Below, piece by piece: positions 8,185 to 16,857 of a stretch of DNA of 37,826 nt (positions within the stretch are counted from its first letter, which is position 1; the number at the start of each line of letters is the position of its first letter). The position numbers and the translations under genes are program-made. Under the pieces are notes generated by a model that did no database searches, was not told the DNA's origin, and was given only the letters and a program-made list of their open reading frames with translations. The DNA comes from Pseudobutyrivibrio sp. (GTDB lineage: Bacteria; Bacillota; Clostridia; Lachnospirales; Lachnospiraceae), in the NCBI GenBank assembly GCA_024681435.1, contig JAILAV010000218.1, positions 1 to 37,826 of the forward strand. The letters run 5' to 3'.

Positions 8185-9120
8185 ATGAAGTTAAGTGATT
8201 TGACAGGAACAAAATATTCGATTATCCAGGGTGGCATGGCAAATATTGCGACAGGTGAATTTGCCGCAGCGTGTTCAAATGCAGGAGCCCTTGGCTTAGT
8301 TGCAAGTGGCGGTATGAATGCTGAGCAGCTTCGTGAGCAAATTAGAATTTGTAAGAGCAAAACAGACAAGCCTTTTGGTGTGAATTTAATGTTGATGAAT
8401 CCAGATGTGGATAACATCGCAAAGATGCTTGTGGAGGAGAAGGTTCAGTTCATTACAACTGGTGCTGGAAATCCTGGCAAGTATATGAAGGCTTGGAAGG
8501 AAATGGGAGCAAAGGTATTTCCTGTTGTTGCTTCAGTTGCCCTTGCCAAAATTATGGTTAGAGCCGGAGCAGATGCGGTTATAGCAGAAGGTGGAGAATC
8601 CGGTGGACATGTAGGTGATATGACTACAATGACACTTCTACCTCAGATTGTTGCAGCAGTTGATGTGCCTGTAATTGCAGCAGGTGGTATCGCTTCAGGG
8701 AAGCAGGTGGCAGCAGCTTATATCTTAGGTGCTTGTGGAGTGCAGATTGGTACATGCCTTCTTGTATCTGAGGAGTGCCCAATTCACGAGAATTACAAGC
8801 AGACTCTTATTAAGGCAAAGGATAATGCCACAACTGTAACAGGACGTTCACAGGGAGCTCCAGTTCGTATTATTAAAAATGAAATGGCTCGCGAATATCT
8901 TCGTCTCGAGGCAGAAGGTGCAGACCGTGAAAGATTAGAGCAAATCACACTTGGTGGACTTCGCAGAGCTGTATCAGAGGGAGATATGATTAGAGGTTCT
9001 GTAATGTCCGGTCAGGTTTGCGGACAGCTTACAGAAATTCGTCCTGTAGCACAGATTGTATCTGAGCTTGATAAAGATGCAAGACAGGTATTGCAGCAAG
9101 CTGCAAACTTAGATTATTAA
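8185..9120 (+). CDS. fabK: Enoyl-ACP reductase II, FMN-dependent
   Basis: Last reduction of each elongation cycle, NAD(P)H- and FMN-dependent, replacing FabI. The 311-residue protein opens KLSDLTGTKYSIIQGGMA, a typical nitronate-monooxygenase-fold start, and has GGESGGHVGDM and PVIAAGGIASGKQ for flavin phosphate binding, then GVQIGTCLLVSEEC. I place the start at ATG 8185, behind AGAGGT at 8175-8180. An in-frame ATG at 8110 would add 25 residues unlike the family, translated from inside the intergenic hairpin. FabK enzymes are generally insensitive to triclosan. Confidence 0.93.
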   Translation: MKLSDLTGTKYSIIQGGMANIATGEFAAACSNAGALGLVASGGMNAEQLREQIRICKSKTDKPFGVNLMLMNPDVDNIAKMLVEEKVQFITTGAGNPGKYMKAWKEMGAKVFPVVASVALAKIMVRAGADAVIAEGGESGGHVGDMTTMTLLPQIVAAVDVPVIAAGGIASGKQVAAAYILGACGVQIGTCLLVSEECPIHENYKQTLIKAKDNATTVTGRSQGAPVRIIKNEMAREYLRLEAEGADRERLEQITLGGLRRAVSEGDMIRGSVMSGQVCGQLTEIRPVAQIVSELDKDARQVLQQAANLDY

Positions 9121-9139
9121 GAAGGTTTTGGAGGAATGT

Positions 9140-10093
9140 ATGTTAGGGATTGTGTATGCTGGTCAGGGTTCTCAGAGAGTGGGAATGGGCCAAGATTTTT
9201 ATGAGAAATTTGATAGTTTTAAACAGACTATAGATGGTGCCACAAATGTGGTAAGCAAGGTCACAGATATGGATGTTGCAAAGGTTTCATTTGAGGGCCC
9301 AATTGAGAAGCTTTCAGAGACTACCTATACACAGCCAGCAATGGTTGCTTTTGCCATCGGCGTTACAAAGCTTTTAAAGGAAGCTGGCGTTGAGGCGGAC
9401 TACACTTGTGGTCTTAGCCTTGGTGAGTATTCAGCTTTGTATCAGGCGGGAGCTTTAGATGAGGAATCTATTTTGGAGCTTATTGCCAAAAGAGGAAAAT
9501 ACATGGCAGAGGCTTCAAATGGTTTGGATGTAAAAATGGCAGCAGTACTTGGAATGGATAGAGATACAGTTTTAGAGTGTTGCGATAAGGCTAATGCAGA
9601 GTTTAAGGATGAAAAGATTGTTCAGGCAGCAAATTATAACTGCCCGGGACAGATTGTTATTTCCGGCGATGCTGCTGCTGTAGATAGAGCCAGCGCTTAT
9701 TTAAAGGAGGCTGGCGCTAAGAGAATTTTACCTGTAAAGGTAAGTGGTCCTTTCCATACAAGACTTATGAAGCCGGCTGGAGATAAGCTTGCAAAAGAAT
9801 TTGAAAACGTTGATTTCAAGAATGATGCCTCAAAGGTTATTTTCAATTGTCTTGGAAGAACCAAAAGCGAAAATGAATCTGTTCCAGAACTTTTGGAAAA
9901 GCAGGTGCAGTCATCAGTATATCTTGAGGATTCAATTAAATTTATGGCTGAGGCAGGTGTTGATACATTTATTGAAATTGGCCCAGGCAAATCAATCAGC
10001 AAGTTTATAAATAAAACAGTTAGCGATGTGAAGGTTTATTCGATTGATACAGTCGAAGACTTTGAGAATACTTTAAAGGAGTTAAATGCATGA
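9140..10093 (+). CDS. fabD: Malonyl-CoA:ACP transacylase
   Basis: Moves malonyl groups from CoA to ACP. The 317-residue protein begins MLGIVYAGQGSQRVGMG and has the nucleophile Ser93 in GLSLGEY; the partner His lies in the GPFHTRLM segment near residue 200. The ATG at 9140 sits behind GGAGG at 9130-9134; a TTG at 9128 in the same frame overlaps that ribosome site and is rejected. It overlaps fabG by four bases, so these two are probably translated together. Confidence 0.95.
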   Translation: MLGIVYAGQGSQRVGMGQDFYEKFDSFKQTIDGATNVVSKVTDMDVAKVSFEGPIEKLSETTYTQPAMVAFAIGVTKLLKEAGVEADYTCGLSLGEYSALYQAGALDEESILELIAKRGKYMAEASNGLDVKMAAVLGMDRDTVLECCDKANAEFKDEKIVQAANYNCPGQIVISGDAAAVDRASAYLKEAGAKRILPVKVSGPFHTRLMKPAGDKLAKEFENVDFKNDASKVIFNCLGRTKSENESVPELLEKQVQSSVYLEDSIKFMAEAGVDTFIEIGPGKSISKFINKTVSDVKVYSIDTVEDFENTLKELNA

Positions 10094-10815
10094 GTGTAGC
10101 ACTTGTTACAGGCGGTAGCCGTGGAATCGGAAGAGTGATTGCTGAGAATTTGGCGAAGGATGGATTTAACATTGCAATCTGCTATTCAGGAAACGAACAG
10201 GCAGCTCAAGAGACAATTGAGTTATGTAAAAAGCATGGAGTTCAGGCAATGTTCATTAAGGCTGATGTAAGCAATTCTGGGGAGGTTACCGAGTTGTTTG
10301 CACAGATAAAAGAGTTGCTTGGCCCAGTGGAAGTGCTTGTAAATAATGCAGGAATTACTAAAGATGGTTTGCTTCTAAGAATGACAGAAGAAGACTTTGA
10401 TAAAGTAATTGATATTAATTTAAAGGGCACATTCCTTTGCACTAAAGTAGCAATAAAGGACATGTTAAAGGCCAAGGTTGGAAGAATTATTAATATCACT
10501 TCTATTGTAGGAGTTCAGGGAAACCCTGGCCAGTCAAATTACTGTGCAAGTAAGGCTGGAATTATCGGATTTACAAAATCAGTTGCAAGAGAATATGGCT
10601 CAAAAAATATTACCGTAAATGCCATAGCTCCAGGTTTTATTCAAACAGCTATGACAGATGTATTGCCTGAGGATGTTAAGAACGCATATTTAAAGCAGAT
10701 TCCTCTAGCAAGATTTGGAACCGCAGAGGATGTTGCAAATGTAGTAAGCTTTTTAGCGTCTGAGAAAGCATCATACATCACAGGTCAGGTGATAGAAGTA
10801 ACTGGAGGAATGTAA
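10090..10815 (+). CDS. fabG: 3-oxoacyl-ACP reductase
   Basis: NADPH-dependent reduction of 3-oxoacyl-ACP, a short-chain dehydrogenase of 241 residues. It shows TGGSRGIG at residues 7-14, the NNAG motif near residue 88, and a Ser-Tyr-Lys active site in ITSIVGVQGNPGQSNYCASK. The C-terminal YITGQVIEVTGGM is standard for FabG. It overlaps fabD by four bases and ends one base before fabF; the GGAGG in its last codons serves fabF. Confidence 0.95.
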   Translation: MSVALVTGGSRGIGRVIAENLAKDGFNIAICYSGNEQAAQETIELCKKHGVQAMFIKADVSNSGEVTELFAQIKELLGPVEVLVNNAGITKDGLLLRMTEEDFDKVIDINLKGTFLCTKVAIKDMLKAKVGRIINITSIVGVQGNPGQSNYCASKAGIIGFTKSVAREYGSKNITVNAIAPGFIQTAMTDVLPEDVKNAYLKQIPLARFGTAEDVANVVSFLASEKASYITGQVIEVTGGM

Positions 10816-10816
10816 C

Positions 10817-12049
10817 ATGAAAAGAAGAGTTGTAATAACAGGAATGGGCACGGTTAATCCACTTGCAAATTCCGTTTTAGAAACATGGGATGCTGTAAAG
10901 GCAGGAAAATGTGGAATCGGCCCAATTACTCATTTTGATACATCAGAATTAAAGGTAAAGCTTGCAGGTGAGGTTAAAAACTTTGATGCAGCAGAAATTT
11001 TAGGACCTAAGGAATCTAAGCGTATGGATGTGTACACTCAGTATGCATGCGCAGCTGCACTTGAGGCTTTTAAGGATTCTGGACTTGATATGGAAAAGGA
11101 AGATGCTGATAGAATTGGCTGTATTGTTTCATCTGGAATCGGCGGTCTTTCAACAATCGCCACAGAACATTCAAAGGGAGAGGAAAAGGGATACAGCAGA
11201 ATTTCACCATATTTCATCCCTATGACAATCAGTAATATGGCTGCAGGTCAGATTGCAATTATGTTTGGACTTAAGGGTATGTGTACATCAGTTGTTACAG
11301 CATGTGCCAGCTCAAATAATGCTATCGGTGATTCATTCCACAGAATCAGAGATGGCTATGAAGATGTTATGGTCTGCGGTGGTGCAGAAGGCGTTATTAT
11401 GCCTCTTGCCATCGGTGGATTCCAGTCTATGAAGGCTCTTTGCACTGGGGAAGATCCAAATAGAGCATCTATTCCATTTGATAAGGAGCGTCATGGCTTT
11501 GTTATGGGTGAGGGTGCCGGAATTCTTGTAATCGAGGAATTAGAGCATGCGAAGGCCAGAGGTGCAAAAATCTATGCTGAAGTTTTAGGCTATGGAGCAA
11601 ACTGCGATGCTTATCACATCACAGCTCCAAACCCGGAAGGTGAAGGCGGAGCAAAATGCATGACTCTTGCAGTGAAGGATGCCGGCCTTGAAATGACAGA
11701 TGTGGATTACATCAATGCCCACGGAACAAGCACAAGCCTTAATGATGCAGGCGAGACTCTTGCCATTAAAAAGGCATTTGGTGACCATGCATATAAGCTC
11801 ATGGTAAGCTCAACAAAATCAATGACAGGACATTTGCTTGGTGCAGCAGGAGCTGTTGAGGGCATCATCACAGCATTGGCTCTTCATGATGGATTTGTAC
11901 CAGCAACAATTAACTATAAAGAAAAAGACGAGGCTTGTGACCTTGATATTGTTCCAAATCAGGGACGAAAAGCTGATATTAAGGTTGCTCTTTCAAATGC
12001 ACTAGGATTTGGTGGACATAATGCATCCATCGTCCTTGGGAGGTTTTAA
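10817..12049 (+). CDS. fabF: 3-oxoacyl-ACP synthase II (KAS II)
   Basis: Elongating condensing enzyme using acyl-ACP and malonyl-ACP. Full length at 410 residues, beginning [14 protein letters not shown]. Active-site Cys163 is in [13 protein letters not shown]; the two histidines lie in [11 protein letters not shown] and [13 protein letters not shown]. The ribosome site GGAGG is inside the end of fabG. Its stop codon overlaps the fabZ start by one base (TAATG). No FabB-like second enzyme is seen in the window. Confidence 0.96.
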   Translation: MKRRVVITGMGTVNPLANSVLETWDAVKAGKCGIGPITHFDTSELKVKLAGEVKNFDAAEILGPKESKRMDVYTQYACAAALEAFKDSGLDMEKEDADRIGCIVSSGIGGLSTIATEHSKGEEKGYSRISPYFIPMTISNMAAGQIAIMFGLKGMCTSVVTACASSNNAIGDSFHRIRDGYEDVMVCGGAEGVIMPLAIGGFQSMKALCTGEDPNRASIPFDKERHGFVMGEGAGILVIEELEHAKARGAKIYAEVLGYGANCDAYHITAPNPEGEGGAKCMTLAVKDAGLEMTDVDYINAHGTSTSLNDAGETLAIKKAFGDHAYKLMVSSTKSMTGHLLGAAGAVEGIITALALHDGFVPATINYKEKDEACDLDIVPNQGRKADIKVALSNALGFGGHNASIVLGRF

Positions 12050-12477
12050 TGGAATTATCTAATCAGGAAATACAAAATATTCTGCCACATCGCTATCCAT
12101 TTCTTTTGGTGGATAAAATAATAGACTGTGAGCCAGGTCAGTATGCAAAAGGTATCAAATGTGTAAGTGCCAATGAAATGCATTTCTTAGGTCATTTTCC
12201 AGGTCATCCTGTAATGCCGGGTGTGTTGATTATTGAGGCATTGGCTCAGGTAGGCGCAGTGGCTTTGTTGACAGAAGAAGAGAATAAAGGAAAGCTTGCA
12301 TTCTTTGGTGGTATCAAAAATGCTCGCTTCAAACAGCAGGTTGTGCCAGGGGATGTATTGGAGCTTGAATGTAAGTTAACATCTAGAAAAGGACCAGTTG
12401 GATTTGGTGAGGCTGTGGCTTATGTAGATGGCAAAATTGCTGCTAAAGCAGAAATTTCTTTTGCCTTAGGCCAATAA
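12049..12477 (+). CDS. fabZ: 3-hydroxyacyl-ACP dehydratase
   Basis: Removes water from 3-hydroxyacyl-ACP to give trans-2-enoyl-ACP. The 142-residue hot-dog-fold protein has [13 protein letters not shown] at the N-terminus and the catalytic pair His49 ([11 protein letters not shown]) and Glu63 (IIEALAQ). Its start overlaps the fabF stop. No FabN/FabM isomerase is in the window, so the route to unsaturated acids, if any, is not seen here. Confidence 0.95.
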   Translation: MELSNQEIQNILPHRYPFLLVDKIIDCEPGQYAKGIKCVSANEMHFLGHFPGHPVMPGVLIIEALAQVGAVALLTEEENKGKLAFFGGIKNARFKQQVVPGDVLELECKLTSRKGPVGFGEAVAYVDGKIAAKAEISFALGQ

Positions 12478-12483
12478 ATTGAG

Positions 12484-12513
12484 TATGATAATTTATAGAA
12501 AGAAATTATCATA
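12484..12513. promoter_or_regulatory. Inverted repeat in the fabZ-marR gap
   Basis: Perfect 11-bp arms TATGATAATTT (12484-12494) and AAATTATCATA (12503-12513) around an 8-base spacer, ending 15 bases before the marR start. It could be an operator for self-control by the MarR protein, or an RNA hairpin that lowers marR expression. There is no T-run for a terminator. Confidence 0.55.
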
Positions 12514-12528
12514 AGATAGGAGCCAAAA

Positions 12529-12987
12529 ATGTTAGAGGAAAATCTTAACGAGGTCTATACCAAATTCAAAATTCATTTTTATCAGGAAATGTTTAAGAAA
12601 TTACACTCAAGAGAGACATCACTTACTATTGTTGAACTTTTCTGTGTTGAGATTATCTATAGCTTAAACAATCCTACAGTTAAAGAGTTTGCTGATTTTA
12701 TTGGAATTTCTTCTCCAAATGCAGCATACAAAATTTCTTGCTTGATTGACAAAGGATATATCGAAAAAGTTCAATCAGAAAAGGACAGAAGAGAATTTCA
12801 CTTACATGTTACAGATAAGTACTTAGATTACTTAAATCTCTCACAAGGATATGTTACAACAGTTGCAAAGCGTGCAGAAGAAGAGTTCACACCAGAGAGG
12901 GCAGCAGCACTTGATTCTATTCTTGAGGACATGTCAAACGATTTAATGAAAGAAGTGAATATTCCTCATATTAAATTCTCAAAATAG
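12529..12987 (+). CDS. MarR-family transcriptional regulator (FabT-like by position)
   Basis: A 152-residue winged-helix protein. The segment NPTVKEFADFIGISSPNAAYKISCLIDKGYIEKV at about residues 47-80 is the helix-turn-helix with recognition helix, and EKDRREFHLHVTDK is the wing. Flanking helices form the dimer region. It closes the fatty-acid operon, in a position that suggests control of lipid synthesis like streptococcal FabT, which uses acyl-ACP as co-repressor. That role is inferred from context. AGGAG precedes the start; a terminator follows. Candidate targets are the palindromes at 3427-3448 and 12484-12513. Confidence 0.85.
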   Translation: MLEENLNEVYTKFKIHFYQEMFKKLHSRETSLTIVELFCVEIIYSLNNPTVKEFADFIGISSPNAAYKISCLIDKGYIEKVQSEKDRREFHLHVTDKYLDYLNLSQGYVTTVAKRAEEEFTPERAAALDSILEDMSNDLMKEVNIPHIKFSK

Positions 12988-13011
12988 TATTTTGTATATA
13001 AAATATTGATT

Positions 13012-13042
13012 AAAAGCTTGCTTATATGGGCAAGCTTTTTTT
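13012..13042 (+). terminator. Rho-independent terminator of the fatty-acid operon
   Basis: Perfect 10-bp stem AAAAGCTTGC (13012-13021) / GCAAGCTTTT (13030-13039), 8-base loop and a run of T. Confidence 0.92.
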
Positions 13043-13098
13043 ATGTCAAAAAAAGTATGTGAAAAAGTTATAAAACTGAATCCAAGAAAGCAAATTTG

Positions 13099-13107
13099 TG
13101 GTATAGT
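13099..13107 (+). promoter_or_regulatory. Extended -10 promoter of the ech operon
   Basis: TG at 13099-13100 and TATAGT at 13102-13107 form an extended -10; no good -35 is visible. The ~85-base leader contains a small hairpin, ATTTCC/GGAAAT around 13142-13158, before the GGAGG site at 13190-13194. Confidence 0.5.
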
Positions 13108-13203
13108 ATAGATTGTGAAATAATGAACAAACATGGCCCTAATTTCCTTTGAGGAAATTTATATAAATAATAAGGGAGTCATAGTAAAAGGAGGAAATAA
13201 GCA

Positions 13204-15138
13204 ATGGAAATGTTAGTAACAGCTTTAATCTGTTTACCATTTCTCTGGGCGATTTTGCCTGCAGTAATTCACAATTCTAAATGCAGAGCATTTTTCGTCT
13301 ACCTTGGCTGCGGAATCGTTATTGCACTTTCGGTTTTCACAGCAGTTCAGTGGTTCTTGGCAGGTGGCCAGACTCTGAATTTTGATTTGCCATATAGAGA
13401 GACATTTGACCATGTCATTTTATTTGGTGATCTTTTCTTGATGTGTCTTATCACATATCTTTCATTCAAGTATAAGAAAGGGGTTATTTCGTTACTGGCA
13501 ATTGTGCAGACGTTACTTGTTGCTGCGTTAGAGCTTTTTGGACCAGAGGTTGAAGAGCTTCCAGCTCTCCGTTTTGACTGGTTAACATTCGTTATGATTC
13601 TTATCATAGGTGTTGTTGGTTCATTAATCGGTATCTATGCAGTTGGTTACATGCACGGTTATCACATTCATCACCACAAGGAACTTACTGATCGCAGAAG
13701 CTTCTTCCTTGCAATGATTTTTGTGTTCTTTGGAGCAATGTTCGGCCTTGTATTTTCACAGAGCCTTATCTGGATGTACTTCTTCTGGGAAATCACATCT
13801 GTAACATCATTCCTTTTGATCGGTTACACACGTTCCGATGAAGCTATCAACAATTCATTCAAGGCATTATGGATGAACCTTCTCGGTGGTTGCGGTATTG
13901 CAGCAGCTATTGCAGTTGGTATCCTTGCTTGGAATACAGTTAACCTTTACGAGATTATCGATCTTGCAATCGCAGCTCCAAAGGCATTGTATTTACTTCC
14001 AATTGGATGTCTTGCATTTGCAGCACTTACAAAGTCAGCTCAGTTCCCATTCTCAGGATGGTTACTTGGAGCCATGGTTGCACCAACACCTTCATCTGCA
14101 CTTCTTCACAGTGCAACAATGGTTAAGGCAGGTGTATATCTTCTTATTCGTATTTCAGCAGCTATGGCTGATAATTACGTTGGTAACATGGTCGCTCTTA
14201 TTGGTGGCTTCACATTCCTTGCAGCTTCATGCTTCGCAATCACAGTTTCTGATGGTAAGAAAGTTCTTGCTTACTCTACTATCTCAAACCTTGGTCTTAT
14301 CGTTGCATGTACAGGTTGCGGATACGAAGAGACAATTTGGGCAGCAGTATTCCTTGTAATTTTCCATGCTGTTTCAAAGTCAATGCTTTTCCAGTGCGTT
14401 GGTGCTATTGAAAACACAACAGGTAGCCGTGATGTTGAGGACATGCAGGGATTGATGGCAATCTTCCCTAAGCTTGCAGTAATTCTTATGATTGGTATTG
14501 CAGGTATGTTCCTTGCTCCATTCGGTATGCTCATTTCTAAGTGGGCAGCACTTAAAGCATTTATCGATACAAGCTCAGTTTATGTATCAACACTTATGGT
14601 ACTTTTCATCTGCTTTGGTTCAGCTACAACAATGTTCTACTGGACAAAGTGGTTATCAAAGATTCTTGGTGCATCTCCAAAGGAGAAGACAAGAGACCTT
14701 ACAAAGAAGAATGAGTACATCTCAATGTTCTTCCACGCAATTATGATGGTAGCACTTATTCTTGGATTCCCATGGTTATCTGAGCATGTGCTTAAGCCAC
14801 TTTCAAACGATATGTTCGGTACAGTAGATCAGGTTATTTCTTACCAGAACATGATTATCATGATTGTTCTTTTAGTTGGTATCTTCGTAGTGCCTTGCTT
14901 CAATTACTTCCTTACAAAGGGACAGAAGGCAAAGCAGGTTATCACTTATATGGGCGGTGCTAACGTAGGAGATAACTTCAATTTCGTTTCATCTACAGGA
15001 GAGCCAAAGGAGATGCATATTGCAAACTTCTACATGGATGAGATTATGGGTGAGAAGAAGTTATTCACACCAGCAATCATGATTTCAACATTCATTATTA
15101 TTGTTTACATGATTATTGTGATAGGAGGTGCATTCTAA
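13204..15138 (+). CDS. echA: Ech hydrogenase subunit A (NuoL/MrpA-like ion-translocating subunit)
   Basis: Large membrane subunit of the energy-converting hydrogenase, homologous to complex I NuoL and Na+/H+ antiporters. The 644-residue protein has about 14 or more hydrophobic segments throughout. The proton-pump core includes IYFFWEITSVTSFLLIGYTR-like sequence near residue 200 and the LTKSAQFPFSGWL block near residue 277, followed by ALLHSATMVKAGVYL. A GGAGG site precedes the ATG by nine bases. It opens the ech operon and overlaps echB by one base. Whether H+ or Na+ is moved cannot be read from the sequence. Confidence 0.93.
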   Translation: MEMLVTALICLPFLWAILPAVIHNSKCRAFFVYLGCGIVIALSVFTAVQWFLAGGQTLNFDLPYRETFDHVILFGDLFLMCLITYLSFKYKKGVISLLAIVQTLLVAALELFGPEVEELPALRFDWLTFVMILIIGVVGSLIGIYAVGYMHGYHIHHHKELTDRRSFFLAMIFVFFGAMFGLVFSQSLIWMYFFWEITSVTSFLLIGYTRSDEAINNSFKALWMNLLGGCGIAAAIAVGILAWNTVNLYEIIDLAIAAPKALYLLPIGCLAFAALTKSAQFPFSGWLLGAMVAPTPSSALLHSATMVKAGVYLLIRISAAMADNYVGNMVALIGGFTFLAASCFAITVSDGKKVLAYSTISNLGLIVACTGCGYEETIWAAVFLVIFHAVSKSMLFQCVGAIENTTGSRDVEDMQGLMAIFPKLAVILMIGIAGMFLAPFGMLISKWAALKAFIDTSSVYVSTLMVLFICFGSATTMFYWTKWLSKILGASPKEKTRDLTKKNEYISMFFHAIMMVALILGFPWLSEHVLKPLSNDMFGTVDQVISYQNMIIMIVLLVGIFVVPCFNYFLTKGQKAKQVITYMGGANVGDNFNFVSSTGEPKEMHIANFYMDEIMGEKKLFTPAIMISTFIIIVYMIIVIGGAF

Positions 15139-16013
15139 TGATATCTAGTCGAGTTATTATTGCAGTGCTTTATGTGCTGTTAGCACCTTTCGTAATCGGA
15201 TTATTAGATGGTTTTGATAGAAAAATTTCTGCGCGTATGCAGGGAAGAAAAGGACCTTCAGTCCTTCAGCCATTCTTCGATTTAAAGAAGCTCTTTGAAA
15301 AGGAATTTTTAACAGCAAACAAGACACAGTTATTTATGATTTACTCTTACGTATTTTTCATTATTCTTTCAGGAGTAATCTTCTACGCTGGGTTTGATCT
15401 TTTGCTTGTTGTATTTTCACTTTCAACAGCAGCAATGTTTTTGATTCTTGCTTCTACATCAACTCACTCACCATACTCTGCACAGGGTACTCACAGAGAG
15501 CTTGTTCAGATTATGTCATGTGAGCCAATGGAACTACTTGTTGCAGTTGGTTTCTATCTTGCAACAAAGACATTTAATGTTAGTGAAGTCGTTGCTAATT
15601 CAGTAAACTCTAACATTATTTATCTTCCAGGATTTTTTGTAGGCTTTGTATTTATTCTTACAATTAAGTTTAGAAAGTCACCATTTGATATTGCTACATC
15701 ACACCATGCTCATCAGGAAGTTATCAAGGGTGTTACTTCTGAGATGGTTGGTAAGGAATACGGAATGGTTACACTTGCTGAGTGGTATGAGAATGCAATC
15801 CTTCTTGGTATAGTTGGATTATTCTTCCTTAACAGCAACCCAGTTTCATTTGTTGGCGCAATTATTGCAATTCTTGTTGTATGGTTCCTTGAAATCCTCA
15901 TCGACAATACATCAGCAAGAGTTAAGTGGCAGCTCATGCTCAAGCTTGCTTGGGGCGTTACAATCGTAGCTGCTGGTATGAATCTCTTCTTATTAGAGAT
16001 TATAATGGGTTAG
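15138..16013 (+). CDS. echB: Ech hydrogenase subunit B (NuoH-like membrane subunit)
   Basis: Membrane anchor that links the hydrogenase arm to the ion pump, homologous to complex I NuoH. The 291-residue protein carries about eight membrane segments and the conserved cytoplasmic loop DRKISARMQGRKGPSVLQPF near residue 28. Acidic residues in RSPFDIATSHHAHQE-like sequence (FRKSPFDIATSHHAHQE) near residue 185 match the NuoH/EchB family. Start overlaps the echA stop, with GGAGG in the end of echA. Confidence 0.93.
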   Translation: MISSRVIIAVLYVLLAPFVIGLLDGFDRKISARMQGRKGPSVLQPFFDLKKLFEKEFLTANKTQLFMIYSYVFFIILSGVIFYAGFDLLLVVFSLSTAAMFLILASTSTHSPYSAQGTHRELVQIMSCEPMELLVAVGFYLATKTFNVSEVVANSVNSNIIYLPGFFVGFVFILTIKFRKSPFDIATSHHAHQEVIKGVTSEMVGKEYGMVTLAEWYENAILLGIVGLFFLNSNPVSFVGAIIAILVVWFLEILIDNTSARVKWQLMLKLAWGVTIVAAGMNLFLLEIIMG

Positions 16014-16037
16014 GTTTAAATATTAGGAGGAATAAAA

Positions 16038-16481
16038 ATGAGTACAATACATAAATCGCCATGGCTCCTTCACTATGATGGAAGTAGCTGTAATGGATGT
16101 GATATAGAGGTTTTGGCATGTACTACTCCAGTTTATGATGTGGAGCGTTTTGGTGTTATCAACACAGGTAACCCAATGCATGCTGACATTTTCCTCGTTA
16201 CTGGTGGTATCAATTCTCAGAACGCACCTGTTGTTAAACAGATTTATGAGCAGATGCCACAGCCAAAGGTTGTTATCGCTGTTGGTACATGTGCATGTAC
16301 AGGTGGTATTTTCAAGGAGTGCTACAACATTTTAGGTGGCGCTGACACAGTAATTCCTGTTGATATTTATGTTCCAGGATGTGCTGCTCGTCCAGAGTCA
16401 ATCATCGATGGTGTTGTAAAGGGTGTTGCTTTATTTAAAGAAAAGGCAGCTGCTCTTGAAGCTTCTCAGAAGGCAAATTAG
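16038..16481 (+). CDS. echC: Ech hydrogenase small subunit C (NuoB-like, [4Fe-4S])
   Basis: Small subunit of the [NiFe] hydrogenase carrying the proximal [4Fe-4S] cluster that passes electrons to the active site. The 147-residue protein has the expected cysteines: Cys18 and Cys21 in SSCNGCDIE, Cys85 in VGTCACTGG, and Cys114 in VPGCAARPE. As in other group 4 enzymes there is no Tat signal, so it faces the cytoplasm. AGGAGG precedes the ATG. It lies between the membrane subunits and echD. Confidence 0.95.
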   Translation: MSTIHKSPWLLHYDGSSCNGCDIEVLACTTPVYDVERFGVINTGNPMHADIFLVTGGINSQNAPVVKQIYEQMPQPKVVIAVGTCACTGGIFKECYNILGGADTVIPVDIYVPGCAARPESIIDGVVKGVALFKEKAAALEASQKAN

Positions 16482-16493
16482 TAGGAGGAAATT

Positions 16494-16856
16494 ATGCAGG
16501 AGATTAAAAAGGATTTATATTTAATTGATAAGGCAGAGCTCCTCCAGGTTATCATGGAAAAGAAAAATGCTCTTTGGAGACTTTGCCAGATTTGCTGCTC
16601 TTTCCCTAAGGCAGAAAATCACTATGAAGTAACATATTCTTTTGCAAACGGATATGACTTCGCAAACTATAGACTCATCGTAGAGAAAGATGAGGAGATT
16701 CCATCTATTTCTCGTGTATACAAATCTGCAATTTATTATGAGAATGAGATGCACGAGCTTTGGGGTCTTAATGTTGAGAATATTAAGGTGGATCTACACG
16801 ACAAGCTATATCGTATAGATGTAGAGACACCATTTATTGAAAAGGAGGACAAGTAG
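16494..16856 (+). CDS. echD: Ech hydrogenase subunit D (NuoC-like)
   Basis: Soluble subunit homologous to complex I NuoC (30-kDa). The 120-residue protein ends in the family signature YKSAIYYENEMHELWGLNVEN near residues 82-102, equivalent to the NuoC motif ERExxDMFGI. No cofactor-binding residues are expected. AGGAGG precedes the start; the AGGAGG near its own end serves echE, which begins one base after its stop. Confidence 0.9.
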   Translation: MQEIKKDLYLIDKAELLQVIMEKKNALWRLCQICCSFPKAENHYEVTYSFANGYDFANYRLIVEKDEEIPSISRVYKSAIYYENEMHELWGLNVENIKVDLHDKLYRIDVETPFIEKEDK

Positions 16857-16857
16857 C

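Noticed and set aside
9128-9139. TTG start for FabD at 9128
   Set aside because: It overlaps the GGAGG site that serves ATG 9140, and family members start at the MLGIVYAGQG position.
13886-14359. Plus-strand open frame of 157 residues inside echA in another frame
   Set aside because: Leu/Gln/His-rich frame-shifted reading of a membrane-protein gene; echA in its own frame is intact.
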